This document shows positions 52,509 through 64,000 of a DNA stretch of 64,000 nucleotides, in pieces. Origin of the DNA: Kryptolebias marmoratus (taxonomy: Eukaryota; Chordata; Actinopteri; Cyprinodontiformes; Rivulidae). The translations under genes and the position numbers were made by a program. Within the stretch, counting starts at the first letter, position 1; every line of letters begins with the position of its first letter. The notes beneath the pieces are model-generated. The model saw only the letters and a list, made by a program, of their open reading frames with translations. It did no database searches and was not told where the DNA came from. The stretch is from contig NC_051431.1 of NCBI RefSeq assembly GCF_001649575.2, positions 21,333,423 to 21,397,422 on the forward strand, written 5' to 3'.

Positions 52509-55500
52509 CTACACAGAGATGGAGCCCTCTCTGAAGTTGCTCTTGCCGATCAGAACGTTGAGGAGTGTAGCTCTGCCCTCCCTGGTCTCCTCCTGGACCT
52601 TCCCGATGATGTCGCCCAGCTGGTCCTCGTGCTCTCGCCCTACAAGGTAGCCCTTTCCACCGTAACCATCGGCCACTGTGTGGTAATCTGCAAAAAAACA
52701 GGAGTGATGGGGTCACCGTTGCACACAGTCAAAATTACTGATCAGTAAAAACACACCATCCTGTGAACAGGAAAAAAACCAAACTGATCGCCTCTATAAA
52801 GATTGATTAAATAACTGGGAGAACCTGATGGCTTAATTATCTTAGAATTTAACTTTTTGGAGATTTTTTCCGAAAAGGGAGACAAACACCTACAGTTTTA
52901 TTTTGATATAAATAAACAAATCGCTTCAACTTATCTGTCTGAATTTACTTGTTTATTCAAATTAATTTCCCCCCCGTAGACCAACGTCTTAACCGCTTGG
53001 CGCGGCGGCAAAGAGAACGCCAAATATGTGGCGTCAAACGAAACCCGTAGTTAAAACCCACACTCCCAAACTGCTAATTTATTCAATAAATAAAACTCTG
53101 GTTGTGTCGTTTGAAAGCGCCGCTCTTGCGAGCTTTAAATCCACGGGGAGATCGAATTCAGTTGAACGATGAAGCAACAGTCATCGATCGTTTGCTTCGT
53201 GTCCCAACTCAACCAGAGTTACGCTCGAGTCCCAATACAAACGCAAAAAAAAGAGCATTCTGTGGCTTTCCCTGCAAGCACCATCCCATAATAATATATG
53301 AGCAGAAGTCAAATGCGCCGATCAACAAATTGCTGAGTCGTCAAGCTGTGAAAGCTGCCCCGCGAGGAGGAGGAGGAGGAGTCTGAGTCTGTTTCGGGTC
53401 ACTAAAGTTAGGTTAAAAAGCTTGTTCACACTTTCAGTGTCCCTGTTCCATTTGCAGCTAGAAAACTTCAGGAAAAAATGTGGAACATGACTCATCTCCA
53501 TAGCCGATTTATGCATCCCCCTTGGATCAGAGTCATATCTTACGGTCTTATTCCCCGTGCGAGGAAATTTAAAACTTCCCTCCTCCCTTTTCATGGAGCG
53601 ACCCAAATCCAATCCTCCGCAGCATGTGAAATATAACCTGCGTGCGTTCCACGAGGAATCGCGGCGCAGGCCGGGGCTGAAACCCTACCTGTAAATGAAA
53701 GGCCGCAGGCCACGTTGCTGCCCAGGATGGGGACCTGCTCTCGAGAGATCTGACTCCAACACGCGTCGTTTCCCACCACGGCTATGACCGGCGTCTGGGT
53801 GACAAAGCAGACGGGTGAACGAGGGCACAGATATGTGTTGTGAAGCGTTTTGAGGAGCCTGCTTGGATAGAAAGGCGCTTTGTAAGAGCAGTCCAATTAC
53901 ATCGGCCTGTGGTTTTAGGTTTCATGAGTAACTAATAAAAAGTAGGGAGAAGAGCTGGTGACATAACCAAGGAACTCCATCGGTATCAAGGAAGATGCTA
54001 TAAAAGAGCTGCATTTATAGGTCCAGTTATTTATGTAGAGAAGAATCAATAAATGTGTGAAGGTTTCTACCCGACAGCAATGATAGAAACAAAGTTTAAT
54101 GTATTGTTCCTGAAATCAGTGAACCTGAACTGAATCAATTTGAAATACTCTAAAAGTGAACAAGAATGATTCTGTTACCTTGTGTCGAGTAAACGTGTCA
54201 AACTCGGCCACGCTGTAACCCAAGGAGCCGTCGCCGTAGACTATCCACACCTGCCAAGCGTGCACACAAGTATTTTATGAACGGGAGCTGGAAAACCTCC
54301 CAAAAAACCACACCTCGAACTGAAACACGGTCGGCGTAAAGAGTCCACCTCAGATTCAGGGCGGCACAGTTTCGCCCCCAAAGCGAAACCTCCTCCGACT
54401 CCCAGCGTCCCGAAGGCTCCTGCGGGAGAACGGAGGGGCGAGGTTAGGACATGAGAGCGCGAAGCCGCATCAGGACGCGCGGCTCGGTTCGTTCTGTGGC
54501 CCAGCTCTGACAAGTTCGGCGGAAACGAGAACGCGTTCGATTGTGCTTTTCTGGTTTGACCTGACCTGGATCCAACCAGCGCAGGGGTCCTCTCGGTCTC
54601 ATTATATAAGCGGCGCTTCCTACGAAGTCCCCTCCGTCTGCCACGATGATGCTGTCCTCGGCCATCAGCTCGTCCACACGGTGCAGGACTTTCAGAGGGT
54701 TCAGGTGCTGTTCGGTCTTCTCCTCAGCTTTAGCCCTGGAATAAGAAGGAGCAGAGAAATGATTTTGCGGTCCCGTTTTTGGGCCGTGCCGGACCGACGC
54801 CACGCCTCCGCCTACCTGTTGGCGCTCTCTTTGCTCAGGTCTCCAGCTTTCAGGGTCTGAGGCCATTCCTCTGGACAGCGATGGCCCTTCAGGCCTTTAG
54901 AAAGCCGGACTAAAAATGACCCAGCATCACCTGACGAACACATAACATTTACTTTTTAGGCTATTGTTGGTATAATTTGGAAACATATTTAAAATATAAT
55001 GTATGATCACACATTAAATCTTTTTCCATCTCTTTAAAAAAACAACAACATAATTATTGCTACTTGAATCCTAAAGATGGGCGCCAGCAGCAGGATGTAG
55101 ACGTACCCTGGATGGCTACGGTGGGTTTCCAGAACATGTCTGAATTCTTCAGCAGCTGCGACTTGTCTCTGTTGATGGCGACGACCTTGCTGCGCCTGCT
55201 GAGGACTCTGCCGTAGCTCAGGCGGAAGTCACACACGGTGCCTGCCAACGCAACCAACCACAGCCAAAGTCTGGGAATTCTGGCCCGTTTGTTCTGACGG
55301 TACAGTTTAACGTCTCACTGCGTCAACATCGATATGAAGGGGCAATTCCAAAACCCAATTTATTCAGGAGAGGTCATCGTTCCACGAAATATTAAAAAAA
55401 TACCACAATAATTACTGAAATTAAATTAACTATTTGGTTGTAACTATTGAGCGTGGTGCTACATACTAACATGTTAGAAGAAAATGACAAAAACTCTGTT

Positions 55501-58500
55501 TTATTTATATTAATGAGTTGTCAGCGATGTCCCCCATCAGTGTGTGGATCTGACTGACAGAATAAAGAAGCTAAAAATCACTACTTTTTGGACCATAAAA
55601 TAATCTACTTCATGTCAATTTTACTCTAAATAGACCACAGTTAAAAGAAAACGTCAAGTTGTATTTAAGAACACTTTAAACAGACACAATAGACTCATTA
55701 GAAACATGTTTATTGTTTAGCAAAGCGCAGTAAAGTAGAAGTTCTTGAACCTTTATTGTATTCTTTGCATTAAGCAACACTGCCCCCTGCTGGACATTAC
55801 AGGGAACAGACGTTTTGGCAGCAGCTTCTGTTTTTCGGACAAAGTTCACCACCGTGTTTATACACTCTACTGCAGTGCTACTCAAACTTTTCAGCTTCTG
55901 ACCCCCAAAATAACAGAGGTGAAGACCGCAGCCGCAAATAGTCTGGATTAAACTACACCATCATTGCCAAAAAATTAAAAAAAATAAGGGTAGAAAGACA
56001 ACACAACTAGATTAAACCCATATTGTACTACCTTTTTTTATTCATTTATGATCATCATTTTGTTTTGTAACAATTTTAACAATTTATTTTTTAATTTTGT
56101 TTGACTACTGGAGATCATCTCAGGACTCCCAACTTGTTGTTTTGTGACCCAAAGCAGGGTCTGGACCCCAACCTCTGAAACCACTGATCTACTCTTTAGT
56201 AAGACTGTATAAAGCCTTTCTACAGACTCCTAAAACCTTACCTGCTAGGAGAACCAAGTCGGCCTCTTTCAGGGCGTCTCGTCTGTTCTGTCGAATGTGT
56301 ATTGGGCTGTCCTTACCCAGCATGCCGCGAGACATTCCCCCGAGAAAGCAGGGGATGCCCAGGTCCTCCAAAGCCTTCCTAGGAAGCAGGAAAAAACTTT
56401 GATTGCATGATTTGTCTCGATGCAGAGGAAGAGGAAACCATGAACTATGAAAACATAACAACCACCATCATAGTAGCTATTATCTCATTTTCAAGTTCTC
56501 GGTTATATCAATCCTGTGTTCAACTTGCTTTAAAGGTCAAGTTTTTAAAACAAAACGATTTGGGACACGTCAGTTTTGAAACTGTGACAAATGTCCACGT
56601 TTTGTGCAGCAGATTCATCTTATAGCGTCTCCGCCTTTCCCCTTAAGGCCCCTAGACCACGATCCTTCCCACTTCTTTCACAAGGTTATGAACTTTAGCA
56701 CCCACGTTGTAACAGTGGTCTGAATCAAAACACGGCTTTAGAGAAGTGTCACTTCCTAAATGTCATGTAATAGTCAATCTAAAACATGATGAACAAGTAA
56801 CACAGACACAACGTGACTCTTTACCTGATATCATCCACTGGTGTTGGTGGTAGTGTTGCTTGGCTTCCCAGAAGAATGACCGGTTTCTTGGCTCGGCTCA
56901 CCAGCTCTATACACCTCTGGACCTGATTTGTTACGTGGACAAAACATACAAACTGGTTTAAGCCTTTAATCGCTGCATGCAGTGAAAGAAGCATCTCAAT
57001 AAAAAGATATTTATTGAAAAATACTACCGTATTTTCCGGACTATAAGGCGCACATAAAAATTTTCGCCTTCAATTTCCTCAAAAAACGACAGTGTGCCTT
57101 ATAATCTGGAGTGCCTTATATATGTAAGAGGTCGTAATGTTTTGGTACGACTTTGGTAAACTACAAAGCCGCACCGCTTGCAGCATTAGGCCCCCACATA
57201 CTCGGGCGTACTGTGCAGATGGTTGAGACTTCATACTCGAATATACAGATTGCCTAAAATCCTCCAGTGATAAATTTCAGTCATGGCGTCACCGGACGAG
57301 GAGGGGGAGAACGCTTGCCTCTTAGCTTTAAAAAAAAACAAAAGAAAAGAAAACAAGGTGCCGTTAGCCCCGTTTCTTCACCACCAGGGCAGCCACTGCA
57401 CACCTGTCAGTGCTGCACAGAGAGCAGCAGTCACGCTCCACGCCGGCGCCGATTCTACACTGAGAGCGGTTGGTGTCGCACACTAAACAGTCCGATGTGA
57501 ACACCGTTTCTCACCGGGCAGTTTATTGTGCGACACCGAGTACGCGTCTGTGGTCTTATAAATTGATCTTTGCACGGACGTGTCCGGTAGACGTCCCCGT
57601 TGAGTCCGCCTCAAGTATGCGGAGTGAAGTACGTCCGAGTATGTGGGGGCCTTTACGTTGGTGCAGTATTCTCTGAAAAGACAGGCGGCTGTTTTGTTTC
57701 ACTTAATGCGCCTTATATATGAGAAAAGATCAAAAATGGACCATTCATTGACAGTGCGCCTTGTAATCCAGTGCGCCCTACAGTGCGGAAAATACAGTAA
57801 ATCATCAAGAAGCAACATCAAGGTTTGTTACTAAGAGCAGAGACTACCTGATCGTCTGTGGCGTGAGGGATGTGGACAGGAAGTGGAGAAACATCTCTGG
57901 TCTCCCAGGCCCCAGCAAAAACGTTCATGAGGTGGTTGTTGAGGTACCTTACAAAATATTAATTCACAACATTTACTTTTAACAGCTGTAGTCCACTTCT
58001 GTTGCACATTAACGAATCAGTACGGTGCACTCTGACAACGCACCATGAGACGATTTTTCCCATCAGGCCTTTGGGAGGGTTCTTAACGGCGAACTCTTTG
58101 GACACCAGGTGGTAGGGGTACAGCGTGTCGATGGGGAACTCGATGAAAACGGGCCCAGGGGTTCCGGACTGAGCGACCGCCAGGGCCTTCCTGAGTGTGG
58201 GCACGATCTCCCGGACCGTCCGGATGGAGGCACAGAACTTACACAGGGGCTTGAAGAGGGACATCTGGTCGATGTCCTGCAGCGCTCCTCTGCCCTGTGG
58301 CCACAAACGGGTCACTTCAAGAGTTAAAAACACACAGCGTCTGGCAACGGCACAACGCCCTGCGCCTAACCGAAGACTGCTTTGTTCCTTATAATCATAA
58401 GATGTTTTAAATGATCCACCTGTAGCAGTGTGCCAGCAGCTCCTCCGAGGAGCAGCAGCGGAGATTCAGCCATCTGAGCGTTCTTCACAGCCGTCACCGT

Positions 58501-60251
58501 GTTCGTCAGGCCGGGGCCGGCGGTCACCGCTGCGACACCAACAGTACCTGGTGTGGAGCGGGAAAAAAAGACCCCATTACAATATGTTGCAAAAAGTTCA
58601 ACAATACACACGATAAAGGATCAGAGCGAGAGCGTTCGCCCTCCAGGGTTCCAACAAAGACACGCCTACATGCAGGCGAGTCATGTAACACGGCGTTAGC
58701 TTGACGGGTAAAACCTTTTACCAAGGCACACCCAGCAAAGCTGCAGAACAGCCAGATCAAGCTCTCAAACGGGCGGTGCGATTTTTTAGTACGCCGGCGG
58801 ACCCCAGAGGAAAAATGGTAGGACATTAATTGGTGTCTGTCAAAGTCTGAAACAGTTAACCGGTTAGAGAGAGAATATTACTGAACTGCACACACGTTAG
58901 GATGATTAATGATCTACACCTGGTCCAAAGATTCTGACAAAAATCACGTGCAATCCCAGCCGTTGTTGGTCGGTTTTTTGTTCTATGAAATCCAGCAGAT
59001 TACAAGGAGCCTGTATGTTTATGCCTAGATTTAAACACACAAACTTCCTGAATCGCCCATGGACTGCTGTGATTCCTCAAGATCAACGTTGGCCATTTAA
59101 GACCCCCAGTTGTGGCTCCTTGTTTTCTTTAAACCTTAAAGAAAAATAGCGCAATGTTGCAACCTCGTGAGGTAACGCAAGATATCACACTCAAAATGGG
59201 TACCAAGTCGAGTTTTAGCTCAATATCTATCAAACTGACTGAGTTAGAGCCGCTGTCGCGTTGGCTGAGGTCGGATTAGCTGTGGCGGCCATCTTGAACT
59301 GGGTTGCCACTAAAAGTTAATGAGTCACAGCTGTACAGCCAATCATTGCTTTCTGCGGGTTGCACTAAACTCTGTTCAGTGGTTCATGAGGTATGTTGCA
59401 AACAGACACAGACGATAACTAATCTGTTTAATCCACACCTGACAGCCTTGCCACAGCGTCGGCAGCGAAGACAGCAGTGGCCTCGTGTCTTGTGTCCACG
59501 ACGCGGATGCCGACCTTCTCACAGGCCACCAGGATGGGCGAGATGTGCCCTCCGACGAGGGTGAAGAGGAACTTGACCCCGTGCGCCCGGAGGACCTCTG
59601 CCACACTCTCGCCTCCGTGCCGGGGGCTCTTTGTCTCTGTCTGAATTATGTGATTGGAGCAGAGGGGAGAGGGGAAAAAAACACACACACACACACACAC
59701 ACAACATATTCAGTTAATGCTTCACAAGCAGAAGGCTCAAGTAGTTCAACTAGTTAGAAAGTGCCTTAAATAAACAGGTGTCACTCTGGGATGAGAGCCC
59801 CTCCCTGGCAGGTCACCTTTCACACGACCGCACCACCACAGTCCATGTTTGCCAACAGCAGCGCCATTGTTCAGGGATGTGCTCCGTGGCTTTGTGCAAC
59901 CTCACCCTCTACCTGAGGGTGCTCCACTAACCGCAAGGCTGGTTTAAAGTTTAGATGAATGGCGCTCAGGTTACTTTTTCTATCCGTGACAGTTCTGACG
60001 CTTACGTGACTCTCGTGTTTGCAGACAGCGTTCACACCGACTGAGCCGTGCAAAGCTGCACTGACGTCACAGCACAGCACAAGGTAACAGGTGAGCCCGT
60101 AAACGCGGACGGTCGCGGGCTGGTTGCGGACACCTACCTTGTGAAGCAACTGGTAAATGACGCCAAGTTTGTAGGCAGCGAGCACTAGCCCAGCCACTGC
60201 AACGCAAGCAGAGCATCCGAGGACGCCGGCCGTGCTCGCGAACGACTCCAT
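52509..60251 (-). CDS. ilvbl: ILVBL: acetolactate synthase-like protein / 2-hydroxyacyl-CoA lyase
   Basis: An ER-membrane thiamine-diphosphate enzyme of the acetolactate synthase fold that cleaves 2-hydroxyacyl-CoAs in fatty-acid alpha-oxidation (HACL2). Fourteen coding exons: 60138-60251, 59439-59640, 58420-58547, 58044-58294, 57848-57947, 56825-56922, 56242-56378, 55107-55241, 54816-54930, 54566-54735, 54349-54419, 54179-54250, 53689-53794, 52509-52687. All phases agree, giving 625 residues (human 632). One membrane segment at about 8-32 ([20 protein letters not shown]) follows the start MESFAS. The catalytic Glu is in DTRHEAT (E91). The [10 protein letters not shown] and [13 protein letters not shown] regions are intact. 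The ThDP/Mg motif is GDGSLGYS (513-520) up to GNDACW (N540). The human enzyme has Gly where this one has Cys543. The end, GSISV-like (EGSISV), matches the family. Introns carry a DNA transposon, a SINE tail and a dispersed repeat. Confidence 0.97.
53813..53900 (+). repeat. 3' tail of a tRNA-derived SINE (ilvbl intron)
   Basis: 'GTGAACGAGGGCACAGATAT', 'GAAGCGTTTTGAGGAGCCTG' and 'GATAGAAAGGCGCTTTGTAA' match the tail of the SINE at 16,583-16,892. The tRNA-like head is absent, so it is a 5'-truncated copy. Confidence 0.75.
57025..57799. mobile_element. Non-autonomous DNA transposon with ~29-bp terminal inverted repeats (ilvbl intron)
   Basis: The left end TACCGTATTTTCCGGACTAT, then AAGGCGCAC, and the right end (reverse complement) TACTGTATTTTCCGCACTGT, then AGGGCGCAC, agree at about 25 of 29 positions. 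The inner 'CGACAGTGTGCCTTATAATC' and 'GAGTGCCTTATATATG' are mirrored near the right end by 'GCGCCTTATATATGAGAAAA' and 'GACAGTGCGCCTTGTAATCC'. It is 775 bases long. A short open frame starting [13 protein letters not shown] lies inside but matches no transposase I know. The intron is spliced around it. Confidence 0.85.
59205..59425 (+). repeat. Dispersed 'GCGGCCAT' repeat family, copy 11 (ilvbl intron)
   Basis: 'TTTTAGCTCAATATCTATCA', 'ACTGACTGAGTTAGAGCCGC', 'GGCGGCCATCTTGAACTGGG', 'TTAATGAGTCACAGCTGTAC' and 'GTGGTTCATGAGGTATGTTG'. It ends only a few bases before an ilvbl exon (donor at 59,438). Confidence 0.85.
59681..59703. repeat. (CA)n microsatellite (ilvbl intron 1)
   Basis: About 11 CA units, about 40 bases upstream of the exon-2 acceptor in transcript direction. 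Confidence 0.9.
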
Positions 60252-61172
60252 GTCGGGGGTGAGGAGGCAAAACCCGTGCTCGGGAAGCAAATAAAACTTG
60301 GCTAAAGTTGACGCTCGAAACCCACTTTTAGCTTGATTCGTGCTAGGCTAAAACATCCAGGCGCCCACCCCCTTACAACTGTGAACTTTACAGGCGTTTA
60401 GATCCACGAGCACGTTCACTGCGCAGCCGGTGTTCAGTCATGTGAAAAGCACTTTGGAGGCCATTCTGTCAGCTTCCCAACAGGTCCAAATGACACATCT
60501 CTCCTTCAACTACAGCGCCGCCGACACAGACGTATCAGTGCTCATACTCACGTCAAGCTAGCTAAAGAAATAAGATACATTTCCGTTACGTATTTTCAAA
60601 ATAAATGCGTACCAGGAATCTACGTATCTTTATTTTCAAATTCGGTGTGTCTATTGTTTATATTACTTGTTATTTTGAAGTTTATAGTTTTTAATATTTT
60701 TTTCATATGCTATTTTGCTATACCAATCAGTATAGAGAATATGTTAGTTTTATTGTGAAAAAAAGTTATTTTGGTTCCGGTTACTCAAAAAGAGTCGCCT
60801 CTGTTGCAAATATGGCTGTGCGGTGTTCCGTTTACATGTGGGCGGTGCCAATCGGGTGACAGACAAGAGTTTAGTCCAATAGGAGGCGTGTTAGGGTGTC
60901 CCACTGTCAAATCAGATCATATCTAATCAGAGCGAAGTTCAGACTGAAGCGATAACAGAAGATAGCATCTGTTTGTGATTTACAGACTTGTGAAAAATTA
61001 CTGACAAGTACATTTTTAACAAAAGCACATTAAAAAGACTGCTGCATACAAGTTTTTAAAATATTTTAATAACCACACTATATCTTGTAATTTGAAGTAA
61101 ATGTTATTTCAAAAAGCAGAATGTTTTGTGCACATGTTAAAATGTGTTTACGTTTTTTTTTCTTCTTTTTTT
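60252..61172 (-). promoter_or_regulatory. ilvbl upstream region / glb1l2-like 3' flank
   Basis: Only about 0.9 kb separates the ilvbl start from the stop of the next gene, which is on the same strand. The part next to ilvbl (60,260-60,560) is richer in CpG and should hold its promoter. 60,580-61,150 is AT-rich and should hold the 3' UTR of the upstream gene. An AATAAA occurs on the minus strand near 60,750. Confidence 0.5.
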
Positions 61173-64000
61173 TTACAGCAGTGTGCAAAAGGGGAGTTTG
61201 TACACATCAATGGTCTTTCCATGATCGGGATTTTCTGAAAACTGTATTTTTTCATCCACTTTTTGCTCCTCAAAAACAATAATCTGAAAAAAAAAAACCA
61301 ACAGAAAAATGATAATTTTACAGTTTGCCACAAAATAACATTAAAAGATAGTTCAAGGAAGCCGAGGACAAATTCCTCCCTAGCTGATAATATAATTTCA
61401 GTAACTATTGAGTGGACATTGTACCTGGTTCTCTCCACTTCGGAGCCAAGGGCCTGGGAGATAAAGGAAATGCTGTGGTCCGATGATCCAGTAACGACCA
61501 AGGTTCTGCCCATTGACAAAAACAACTCCTTTACCCCAACCCTGTGGATAAATACATTATTATGATTAGTAAACTGATACTGAGGAAAGTGTGTTTTTAA
61601 AAAAGTAACTATATCCCATGGATGCATAGAACAGCTAAAATAAATTTCAAACTCAAGTGTGCATTTTTTAAAAACCAAAACCTCACTTTCTCATAATAGA
61701 ACTAAAAAACACTATCTGATATACTAGGTTGTAATTAGGGATAGTTATTAGTGCTGTAACTCCATATTTTAGCAGATTTTCAAAAGGTACTTGATCACTT
61801 GTGCTCACAGGGAGTTTGATGAACGTGTCTTTGGGTGGGCCATCCACACAGAGTCTGGCCTGGAGAAATCCTGGAACAGACACTGACTTGAAGTCAGTTT
61901 TCCACTGACCTGAATTAGACAACCTAGAGGAGGGAAAAGGATCAACATTTATTCAGAATACCCACTCCAGTTGTTACTCCAGTTCCCTTACATTAGGATT
62001 AATTAGCACCAAAAACGTTTGGAACTTCATCTCATTCTCATATACCCATTTTGCAAAACCAAAATGCAAGTTTTAATATCCTAAACAAGAAAACTGGAAT
62101 TCAGACAACAAACCTTTTTATAAAGCTTGGCTTTAAATCTAAACAGAACGTGGTGAATCCTCTGAGTGGGGTGTGATTCAACACAATGTCTCCCACAATA
62201 CCTGTAACAAACATGAACAGGTGGCAACTGACCATACAAGCTAAGGAGACAGCCAGAGGTGTCTGAAGGCAAAAAACATATGATATTTAAATTAGATGGA
62301 CAGTAATGCTTGAATACCTTTGCGTTGGTTATCAAGAGCTTTCCCGTAATTCACTCTTCCACAGTTCTCCACAAGCAAAGCCAGCGTCCTTTGACCCTTT
62401 AATGCCCAAACATGGAGGTTATTTGAAGAGTTCACTTAAAAATTTGATTCATATGTATTTGAGAACTTGTTGGAAAGGCAGAAATTCAAACAAGGAAGAG
62501 CAAACATTTAAAAAAAAAGTATGCGAAGTATGACATTTAGTTTAGGAATTTTTCATGACTGAGAAAATATATGTAAGCTACCATAAAAAATTAGATTAAA
62601 AAAAAGAGGAAATGTTTGGATTTTTGCCTTAATACAGAGATTCCAAAACCAGAGCATACAGTTGTTTTTATGGTGTTTTATGTTGCTGGCCAGTTTAACT
62701 CTTAAACACTCAGCCATGCTTTTACATGCGCTGAATAATGTTTGTCATTGTCTTGCTGAAATAAGCAAGACCTAACATTAAAGAGACATGATAGAAACAT
62801 GTGTCACTCTAAAGCCTGTTTTGTTTAATATTAATGAAGCCTGAATAGCAAGTTTCCCACATCAAAGGCACAAGCGCTAATGGTGGTTAATTGTTTTACT
62901 GTATATTATTCAAATTCTTTTGAATTATTGTTCAAGACAGATTGCTGAACTCATCTGAATCCTCACCCGGCCCTTTTAATGTCCAATAAAGCTTTGAAAA
63001 AAATTTGCTTTAGCAACCTGAGATGTCCAGATCAAACCTACAAAAAGAAATACCTCAGTGTCAGGGAGTGGGACCTCATGACTCTTGTAGTCCAAGCACC
63101 CAACAAACTGTCGATCCACAAAAACCTGCAGAACAGCAACAGTTACAGGCCTACTTTGGTGCCATTACACTGCATCGGTGTGTGTTTCTGAACTGATGGC
63201 GCCATGTGTCCTCACCAGCGCTCTGTCCCTGACGTTGTTCCGAGAGTGCAGCGCTCCTCCCGTACTGATGGTGGTTTCATACAGAGTATAACCACACGCC
63301 TGGCCGTTGTTGTTGTTGACTGGTAGGTTTTCCATGTTTACCGGCCTCTTCGACCTGTACGGCTGCACGGGCGAATCATCGAAGGTATTAGAAATAACCA
63401 TTCAAAGAACAACTCTTGTTCTCTACAAAAATACAGGCATGCGTGCTAAAGACGTGTGCTTACCCATGACACGTTTAGAAACAACATTAGTTGGGTTGAG
63501 TGATGTTGTGCAGTATTTACTGAGTTTGATTCCAGCACCTTGCATTTAGGTTTATTATATAAGCTGCCACAACAGACCGGCGCTCACCATGTCTGTGAAC
63601 TGAAGGCTGTCCCACAAAGAAAGGTACTGCTGTATTAAAACAGGCTGGTAGGCTTTCTTCTCTTGAGGCGGGGGCACTTCAGGAAGCGGCTCAGCTGGAA
63701 CACAAGTCGGCAAAATACTTTTCAGTAAGGCCAGTCGACCTTAAATTCGTATGAAGGTGTACACCTCTTCCCTTTAAATTTTGTAGTGTGATGATGACAT
63801 TTGGGTGAGGAAGCTCTTACAGTGGTAGTGGCTGAACAGATCCCTCAGAAGGTGATATTTGGTGGTGCAGTCTCCAGCTTCCGAGAGCGGAGCGTCATAA
63901 TCTGCCAATGAATCATTCGCAAAACCAGTTTGAAAAAACCGCTGATGCTTTGCAGGGGAACATATTCCTCTCCGGCCTTCTGATCTCTGAGCTTGAAAAG
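61173..64000 (-). CDS. Beta-galactosidase-1-like protein (GLB1L2/GLB1L3 type), 3' part only
   Basis: A glycoside hydrolase family 35 protein. The catalytic TIM barrel is encoded beyond the window; only the C-terminal half is here. Coding exons: 63821-63901, 63588-63694, 63216-63362, 63054-63125, 62318-62396, 62114-62201, 61809-61923, 61425-61541, 61173-61283 (stop at 61,173-61,175). The phases join without a break, giving about 305 residues. Seen in order: [16 protein letters not shown] (end of the barrel), [16 protein letters not shown] and GYTLYET (first jelly-roll domain), [49 protein letters not shown] and a short tail starting [12 protein letters not shown]. The NMENLPVN and VFEE features fit GLB1L2/GLB1L3 better than GLB1 or GLB1L. 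Linkage to the 11q24-25 genes supports this, but I cannot choose between the two paralogues, so I give no symbol. Confidence 0.93.

Noticed and set aside
63902..64000. A further exon of the beta-galactosidase-like gene at the window edge
   Set aside because: The minus-strand sequence shows no family motif expected before [11 protein letters not shown] and no donor with the right phase, so it is taken as intron.

Overview
This window is nuclear DNA from a vertebrate, almost certainly a teleost fish. It holds intron-rich genes with canonical GT-AG junctions, whose conceptual products follow known vertebrate proteins over their whole length. The DNA between them is packed with fish-type repeats: a Ty3/gypsy pol fossil, an L1/Tx1-like LINE, Tc1-like transposons, hAT-like miniature elements, tRNA-derived SINEs and CA/GT microsatellites. 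An advanced (percomorph) fish is likely, but I cannot name the species. One run of N (20664-20844) shows this is a draft assembly.

Layout. 1-23,440 has no gene I can support. It is made of repeats: two arrays carrying direct repeats of TGACCT-type half-sites, many copies of one dispersed family whose core reads like 'GGCGGCCATCTTGAAT', a solo LTR with an intact target-site duplication, and a nested gypsy/LINE composite. A GC- and CpG-rich patch at about 7.86-8.34 kb might be the promoter or first exon of an unrecognised gene. 23,443-25,928 (minus) is tirap, the TLR adaptor. 27,843-36,012 (plus) is srpra, the SRP receptor alpha subunit. I could resolve all 14 coding exons, which join into 650 codons without a frame break. 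About 40,666-48,022 (minus) is fam118b, a SIR2-like protein, convergent with srpra. 52,509-60,251 (minus) is ilvbl, a thiamine-diphosphate-dependent 2-hydroxyacyl-CoA lyase, with 14 coding exons and 625 codons. 61,173 to the window end (minus) is the 3' part of a GLB1L2/GLB1L3-like beta-galactosidase-like gene.

How the genes fit together. The set is a synteny block, not a pathway. TIRAP, SRPRA and FAM118B are neighbours on human 11q24, and GLB1L2/GLB1L3 lie on 11q25. ILVBL is on human chromosome 19, so its place here is the odd one. tirap and srpra are head to head and probably fire from the same CpG/ETS-site region near 27.6 kb or close to it. I found no FOXRED1, which lies between them in human. 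srpra and fam118b converge on a 4.6 kb spacer occupied by a Tc1-like element with two younger elements nested inside it.

I see no operon, CRISPR array, phage, toxin or other prokaryote-style system, and nothing I would call a new molecular system. The most useful observations are the exact exon structures, a 7-nt coding first exon in tirap, the nested transposon architecture, long inverted copies of one hAT-like element, a dispersed AGCTAAAA minisatellite, and the linked TIR-domain and SIR2-domain genes.
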